7,029 bases of DNA from an uncultured Holophagales bacterium (GTDB lineage Bacteria > Acidobacteriota > Thermoanaerobaculia > UBA5066), in contig CALBDV010000537.1 in the NCBI GenBank assembly GCA_937927565.1, forward strand, positions 1 to 7,029, read 5' to 3'. The first letter of the stretch is position 1. Each line of letters opens with the position of its first letter. The position numbers and the translations under genes are program-made. The notes below the pieces were generated by a model, which was given only the letters and a program-made list of their open reading frames with translations, ran no database searches and was not told the DNA's origin. Of the stretch, positions 1 through 4,500 are shown piece after piece.

Positions 1-733
1 CGAAGACCCGGGTGATGAAGCGGTTCCGGATCTCCAGGGCCGCCTTCTGCTCCGACAGCTCGGAGATGAGGCGCCCCTTCTCGACGATGACCGAGAGCTG
101 GCCCGCGATCTTCCGATACGCGTCGACGTGTGCGTCCCGGTACGTGTCCGGGTGCCGCGAGGAGAAGAACATGAACCCGACGGGCACGCCGTTGGCGACG
201 AGGGGGCAGGTCAGGGACGAGCGGACCCCCTCCTCGACCACGAGTCTCGTCGAATCGGAGGAGGGGTTCGATTGGAGGTAGGCGACGAGGTCGTTGATGA
301 TCCGAGGCCGGCCCGTCTCGAGGATCGACTGGAGACTGCTCCCCTCGAGGCGTGCGGCGTACCCTTTTCCGAGGCGGAGGGGGCCGAGGTCGCTCCTGGC
401 CCATCGCGCGCGGACGACCGTGCCGCCGCTTTCGAGGAGGGAGAAGCCGATCCGGTCGTAGGGAAAGATATCCCGCGCTTCGCGAAAGAAGTCCTCCAGG
501 ACGTCGTCGAGGAGGAGCCCCGCGTTGATCCGCGCCGCGATCGCGTCGATCTCGGCGACCTCACGCCACCGCCGTTCGAGCGCCGACGAGAGGTCGTTGA
601 GGGCGGTCCCGAGCCGTGCGACCTGGTCGGCCGATCCGGCCTCGGGGACGCGGACGCCGAAACGTCCGTCCCGGAGCGCCTCGGTGGCCTCGATGTACCG
701 CGGAATCCTATCGTCCGACCCTGTCGACGCCAT
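1..733 (-). CDS. HAMP-like/GAF-domain signalling protein, 3' part cut off by the window edge (possible class III adenylate/guanylate cyclase)
   Basis: Only the N-terminal 244 residues are visible. The ATG at 733-731 is the first start after an in-frame TGA; a G-rich stretch upstream is only a weak ribosome binding site. There is no signal peptide or membrane segment, so the protein should be cytoplasmic. Residues about 14-57 read like a HAMP segment (EALRDGRFGVRVP, then a charged stretch, then LNDLSSALERR). Residues about 60-220 look like a GAF domain; its C-terminal half has the usual pattern (EEGVRSSLTCPLVANGVPVG, FMFFSSRHPDTY, then IAGQLSVIVEKGRLI). GAF domains bind small ligands or act as dimerising sensors. 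Residues 222-244 (SELSEQKAALEIRNRFITRV plus F) form a coiled-coil linker. In many bacterial class III cyclases a similar linker immediately precedes the catalytic domain (N-R-F-I-x-x-x-F-G-R-Y), and the next codon here begins with G. A histidine kinase or phosphatase output is not excluded. GAF confidence is high; output-domain confidence is moderate to low. Confidence 0.85.
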   Translation of the reverse strand, partial: MASTGSDDRIPRYIEATEALRDGRFGVRVPEAGSADQVARLGTALNDLSSALERRWREVAEIDAIAARINAGLLLDDVLEDFFREARDIFPYDRIGFSLLESGGTVVRARWARSDLGPLRLGKGYAARLEGSSLQSILETGRPRIINDLVAYLQSNPSSDSTRLVVEEGVRSSLTCPLVANGVPVGFMFFSSRHPDTYRDAHVDAYRKIAGQLSVIVEKGRLISELSEQKAALEIRNRFITRVF

Positions 734-791
734 CCGAGCCCCCGCCCTTCGTCCGTTCCGAGGTCACGATTCTAGGGCAGGCCCGGAGTTC

Positions 792-811
792 GCGCGCGCG
801 TTAGCGCGCGC
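792..811. terminator. GC-only hairpin between the two minus-strand genes (possible terminator or attenuator)
   Basis: An alternating CG run forms a perfect 8-bp stem (792-799 with 804-811) around a GTTA loop. It lies 34 bases past the stop codon of the DUF4342 gene and 59 bases before the start of the GAF-protein gene, reading on the minus strand. No T-run follows it on either strand, so it is not a classical intrinsic terminator. It could reduce read-through between the two genes, stabilise the upstream transcript, or be a chance product of the high GC content. Confidence 0.35.
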
Positions 812-824
812 CGGATCCGCGCAA

Positions 825-838
825 CGGAGGACTCTCCG
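825..838. repeat. Small inverted repeat just downstream of the DUF4342 stop codon
   Basis: CGGAG (825-829) pairs with CTCCG (834-838) around a GACT loop, a 5-bp stem. It begins 6 bases after the DUF4342 stop codon on the minus strand and is followed 13 bases later by the stronger 792-811 hairpin. The two stems in tandem make a 3'-end structure for the DUF4342 transcript more plausible than either alone, but a stem this short is weak evidence. Confidence 0.25.
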
Positions 839-844
839 CCGAGC

Positions 845-1207
845 TCAGCGTTTCGGGGGGTGCTTGCGGCCCGGGGCCTTGCGGACGGGTTTCGGCGCCG
901 GTGTCTCCTCCTCCGGTTCGGCGCCTTCTCCGGAGTCCGCCGGACCGGCGGGAGCGTCCTGGACCCGCTCGACGACGAGCGTGAGCTTGGCGACGAGCGC
1001 GGCCAGCGCTCCGATCGCCGCCCAGACGGGGACGAAGGCCGCCCCCGCTATGCCAAGGAGAAGCGGGATCTCCAGGAGCGTCACCCCCTTCGCGTTTCGA
1101 ATGACGATGCGCCGCACGTTCCCCTGGTGGATGAGCTCCTTGACCGTCGCGAGGAGCTTCTCCCCCGTGACCTCGACCTCTTCGACGCGAACCTTCGGAC
1201 CCTTCAT
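845..1207 (-). CDS. DUF4342 domain protein with hydrophobic segment and charged C-terminal tail
   Basis: The product has 120 residues. The ATG at 1207-1205 is chosen because GGGAGG sits 6 bases upstream (complement of 1214-1219); the reading frame stays open further upstream, but the extra residues are Pro/Arg/Ala-rich and unlike the family. Residues about 4-82 match the DUF4342 pattern: VEEVEVTGEKLLATVKELI, then the family-like core GNVRRIVIRNAKGVTLLEIP. Residues 47-79 are hydrophobic (LLLGIAGAAFVPVWAAIGAL and following), enough for one long or two short membrane segments, ending in LTLVVER. After residue 83 comes an Ala/Pro-rich, disordered-looking tail with an acidic patch (about 91-100) and a basic end (about 105-120). 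The biochemical role of DUF4342 is unknown to me. It precedes the GAF-protein gene on the same strand with a 111-base gap, so co-transcription is possible but not shown. Confidence 0.9.
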   Translation of the reverse strand: MKGPKVRVEEVEVTGEKLLATVKELIHQGNVRRIVIRNAKGVTLLEIPLLLGIAGAAFVPVWAAIGALAALVAKLTLVVERVQDAPAGPADSGEGAEPEEETPAPKPVRKAPGRKHPPKR

Positions 1208-1213
1208 GTCGTG

Positions 1214-1219
1214 CCTCCC
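1214..1219 (-). promoter_or_regulatory. Shine-Dalgarno of the DUF4342 gene
   Basis: On the minus strand GGGAGG is followed by six bases (CACGAC) and then ATG. This strong site fixes the start at 1207 and argues against the 50-residue longer reading that would begin at 1357. Confidence 0.8.
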
Positions 1220-1312
1220 GTTCCCCTTGGTACGGAACGCCGCAGTTCGGGGTTCCGCCGGTCCGTCCGCGGGCGCGGCGAGGGGGTGGGAACCCCGGGC
1301 CGCTCGCGGGAA

Positions 1313-1360
1313 TTGCGGTCGGCGGGCGAACTTGATAGGCTTTCTTGTTTCAGACAACAG
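1313..1360. promoter_or_regulatory. Candidate divergent promoter island
   Basis: This is the most AT-rich stretch between the two divergent starts. On the plus strand TTGCGG (1313-1318) is separated by 17 bases from TAGGCT (1336-1341), each a three-of-six match to the sigma-70 consensus hexamers; this would give a leader of about 155-160 bases. On the minus strand TATCAA (complement of 1332-1337) lies 17 bases after a poor -35-like CTGTTG (complement of 1355-1360). Both matches are weak; position and base composition are the main arguments. Confidence 0.25.
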
Positions 1361-1381
1361 TCGTCATCTTCGGTGCGTCGG

Positions 1382-1428
1382 CCTCCGGGGCGAAAGCCGT
1401 TCCGGAGGGCCGGATCGGGCCCGGAACG
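1382..1428 (+). promoter_or_regulatory. Two overlapping, mutually exclusive leader hairpins upstream of the secreted-protein gene
   Basis: Hairpin 1: CCTCCGG (1382-1388) pairs with CCGGAGG (1402-1408), enclosing a 3-bp GGC/GCC stem capped by a GAAA tetraloop (loop 1392-1395) with a 3-base bulge at 1399-1401. Hairpin 2: CGTTCCGG (1398-1405) pairs with CCGGAACG (1421-1428), 8 bp. They share bases 1402-1405, so only one can form at a time. Such an arrangement is typical of RNA switches but also arises by chance in GC-rich DNA. I could not match it to a known riboswitch class. Confidence 0.3.
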
Positions 1429-1490
1429 CGGCCGCGGACGCCCGCGCCGCCTCTCCCGGGTCGACTCGTGGCTCCGCCCGGAAGCGGCGG

Positions 1491-1498
1491 AAAGGGAG
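1491..1498 (+). promoter_or_regulatory. Shine-Dalgarno of the secreted repeat-protein gene
   Basis: AAAGGGAG lies 7 bases before the ATG at 1506 and is followed directly by a classical signal peptide, so it fixes the translation start. CTCCC at 1453-1457 is complementary to GGGAG at 1494-1498 and could pair with it in the leader RNA. Confidence 0.8.
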
Positions 1499-1505
1499 TG
1501 TCCGA

Positions 1506-1598
1506 ATGTTCATCCCGAGCTGTCGCGTTCTCGCCCGCACCGCAGGGTCCCTCCTCGTCGCGGCTTTCCTCACCGTGCCCGCGTCCGAGGCCCTGGCC
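1506..1598 (+). other. Sec signal peptide of the secreted repeat protein
   Basis: Residues 1-31. Arg7 and Arg11 give a positive N-region, residues 12-25 form the hydrophobic core (TAGSLLVAAFLTVP), and ALA at 29-31 is a signal peptidase I site, with cleavage before Ala32-Thr33. No lipobox cysteine follows, so this is not a lipoprotein signal; Cys6 lies before the hydrophobic core. Confidence 0.85.
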
Positions 1599-4500
1599 GC
1601 GACGTTCACCGTGAACGAGAACGGCTCGGCGACCGACCTCACCGGCGGAACGGGGGCCTGCGCGACGACGAACGGCGGCTGTTCCTTCCACGCGGCGATC
1701 CAGAGCGTGAACGCCCAGGGTCCCGGGCCCCATACGATCGCCTTCTCGATCGCCAAGGTGACGCTCGCGGCGAACCTCCCGACGATCCTCGTCCCGGTGA
1801 CGATCGACGGCGGCGGGTCGCGAACCGAGATCGTCGGCGGCCCCGGTCCCGGTCCCGGCGCCTTCGGCAGCATCATCCTCGGGAGCACGTCCGGCACGAG
1901 TACCGTGAAGAACCTCGTCATCGGCTACATGTCCGGCGCAGGCATCTCGATCGTCGACGGCGGCAAGACCGTCCAGAACTGCCGCATCGGCACCGACACG
2001 ACCGGGACGATCGCGCACCCGAACAGCGGGGCCGGTATCACCGTCACGACGACCGCGCTCGGCCCCTATCCCGTGCCCGTCCCTCCGCCCGTCCAGCCTC
2101 CCGACATCTCGGCCGTCCTTCCGACCCTCGTCGGCCACGCCTCCGACGCCGCCCTGGGTAACCTCATCTCCGGAAACCAGGGTCTCGGCGTCGACATCTC
2201 CGGCGAGCGGACCGTCAAGGTGACCGTCGCGAACAACCTGATCGGTACGGACGTCGCCGGTACCGCGGCGATCCCGAACGGCCTCGGCGGCGTCAAGATC
2301 GTCGGCAACGCGTTCGCGAACACGATCGGTCCCGGAAACGTCATCAGCGGGAACGCCAGCCCGGTCGCCGACGGCGTCTCCATCGGTGGCAAGGTCTGGG
2401 AGCCGAACGTCGTGAAGGGAAACATCATCGGACCCGCGAAGGACCTCTCCACCAACCTCGGCAACTGGCGGACCGCGATCGTCGTCGACTCGACGCGGTA
2501 CGACCCGGTCTACCCCGGGCAGGTCGCGACGATCGGGCCCGGGAACACGCTCGGGTTCGCGCTCGAGGATGGCGTCTCGATCACGGGGGCGTGCGAGAAG
2601 GTCCAGCTCTTCGGCAATTTCATAGGCCTCGCACCCGACCCGAACAACGCGAGCGTCTTCATCGAGATGGGGAACGGGCGCGACGGAGTGCGCATCGGGA
2701 CGTCGGGCGTCAGCCCGGCCGACCCGACGACGAGCGGCCACCTCATCGGGGGGACGACGGCCCAGGACCGGAACGTGATCTCTTCGAACGGCACGGTGGC
2801 CATCCCCGGCGGATCCGGCATCCACCTCGCGACCTCGAGCGCGACGAACATCACGATCCAGGGAAACGTCATCGGCCGAGACGGGGTGAACCTCGCCGAC
2901 CACGGAAACTCCCGGGACGGCATCACGATCACGGGAGGCGGCAACAACACCATCGGCGGCGTCTCGCCGGCCGCGGCGAACATCATCGCCGGCAACGGCC
3001 GGAACGGAGTGAAGATCACGGCCGGCGGGAACGGCTGGGCGAACCTCGTCCTGGGGAACTCGATCTTCGGAAACCACAGGCTCGAGGACGGCCTCGGGAT
3101 CGACCTCGACTACGACCAGGAAGGCGTCGACCCGGCCGACAACTCGACTCCCGGACCGGACCCGAACACCGCCTACGCGAACTACGGCCAGAACGCGCCC
3201 GTCGTCGGCTCGGGTGTGAACGCCCCGCACTACGATCCCATCACGGGAAACCTCGTCGTCGACTGGACGCTCGACACCGCGCCGAGCATTCCCGTCACGA
3301 TCCAGTTCTTCACCAGCGACGCGGCCGGCTTCGCGGGCAACGGCGAGGGGCGCACGTACATCGGGTTCATCGCGGTCGTGACGGACGGAGCGGGGCACGC
3401 CGAGGGCGTGGCTCCGGTCACACCGCCGTCCCCGTTGGACTCGCGGGGCCTGTACCTCACGATGACCGCGACGTCGACGAACCCGGTCGCCGACCTTCCC
3501 GGCCCCTCGGCGGCGGGACCCGCGAACAACACCTCGGAGTTCTCGAACGCGGTGCAGGTCCCGAACCCGGGCGTCCTCCAGCTCAGCTCCGCCGTCTACG
3601 GCGTCGGCGAGGCGGGCCCCACTGCGACGATCACCGTGACGCGGACCGGCGGCTCGGACGGCGCCGTCTCGATCGACTACGCGACGAGCGACGGCACGGC
3701 GGGCCAGCCTCTCGACTACCTCACGGCCTCCGGGACTCTCAACTGGGCCGACGGCGACTCCGTGAGCAAGACGTTCACGGTGACGATCCAGAACGACACG
3801 GTCTTCGAGGGGAACGAGACCGTGAACCTGACGTTGTCGAACCCGGGCGGCTACGCCGAGCTCGGCCCGGTCGCCTCCGCCGTCCTGACGATCAGCGACA
3901 ACGACCTGCAGCCGGTGATCTCGATCGGGGACGCCTCCGGGCTGGAGGGGAACGTCGGGACGACCCCCTTCACGTTCACGGTCTCCCTCTCGAACGCGAG
4001 CACCCAGACCGTGACCGTCAACTACGCCGCGGCGGCCGGCTCGGCCACGACCCCCGAAGACTTCCAGGCGTCGGCCGGGGTCGTCACCTTCACCCCCGGG
4101 GTCACCTCCCAGCCGGTCGTCGTCCTCGTCAACGGCGACACGACGGAGGAGCCCGACCAGAACTTCTTCGTGAACCTCTCGGGCCCGTCGAACGCCACAG
4201 TCCTCGACGGCGCCGGGGAGGGGACGATCCAGAACGACGACGCCCCGAGTCCGACCTTCTCCGTGGGTGACGTGACGCAGTCGGAAGGGAACGCGGGAAC
4301 GACGACGTACGCGTTCACCGTGAGCCTGATTCCCGCCTCGGCCACGCCCGAGACTGTGACGGCCACCACCGCCGACGGGACGGCGACGACGGCCGACGGC
4401 GACTACGACGCGAAGGTGCAGGTCCTCTCGTTCCCTGCCGGGGCCACGGCGCAGACCTTCTCCGTGACGGTGAACGGCGACACGAAGAGGGAGCCGGACG

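Larger units (their letters stand above)
1208..1505. other. Divergent intergenic region between the DUF4342 gene and the giant secreted-protein gene
   Basis: This 298-base stretch separates two start codons that point away from each other, so it must carry the 5' control signals for both directions unless the minus-strand genes use an internal promoter. Most of it is extremely GC-rich. The exception is an AT-richer island at about 1328-1360. Its right half, the leader of the plus-strand gene, holds overlapping GC-rich inverted repeats. I see no coding pattern of its own; open frames through it are continuations of non-coding shadow frames. Confidence 0.7.

Noticed and set aside
128..775. A 215-codon plus-strand open frame opposite the GAF-protein gene
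   Set aside because: The minus strand carries a recognisable GAF domain over the same bases, whereas this product is a featureless Arg/Asp/Glu/Pro mix.
1208..1357. A 50-residue N-terminal extension of the DUF4342 protein
   Set aside because: The strong GGGAGG site 6 bases before the ATG at 1207 and the fit of the domain start both favour the shorter form; the extension is unlike the family.
1360..1430. A c-di-GMP (GEMM) riboswitch suggested by GGGGCGAAAGCC
   Set aside because: The required upstream GGCAAACC-type strand and the CGCAAAGCC core are absent; only a partial resemblance remains.
860..2161. A 433-codon plus-strand open frame crossing the DUF4342 gene and the intergenic region
   Set aside because: It is extremely Arg-rich, spans the promoter region and the start of the secreted protein, and shows no protein-like pattern.
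1350..3398. A 682-codon open frame on the minus strand opposite the beta-helix region
   Set aside because: It is Arg/Asp/Val-rich low-complexity sequence with no domain pattern, and it is the complement of the well-supported secreted protein. Long antisense frames are expected in DNA this GC-rich.
2591..4270. A 559-codon open frame on the plus strand in a shifted frame
   Set aside because: Its Arg/Pro/Gly/His-rich product has no domain features and overlaps the real frame, which has clear beta-helix and Calx-beta repeats. It is a GC-driven shadow.
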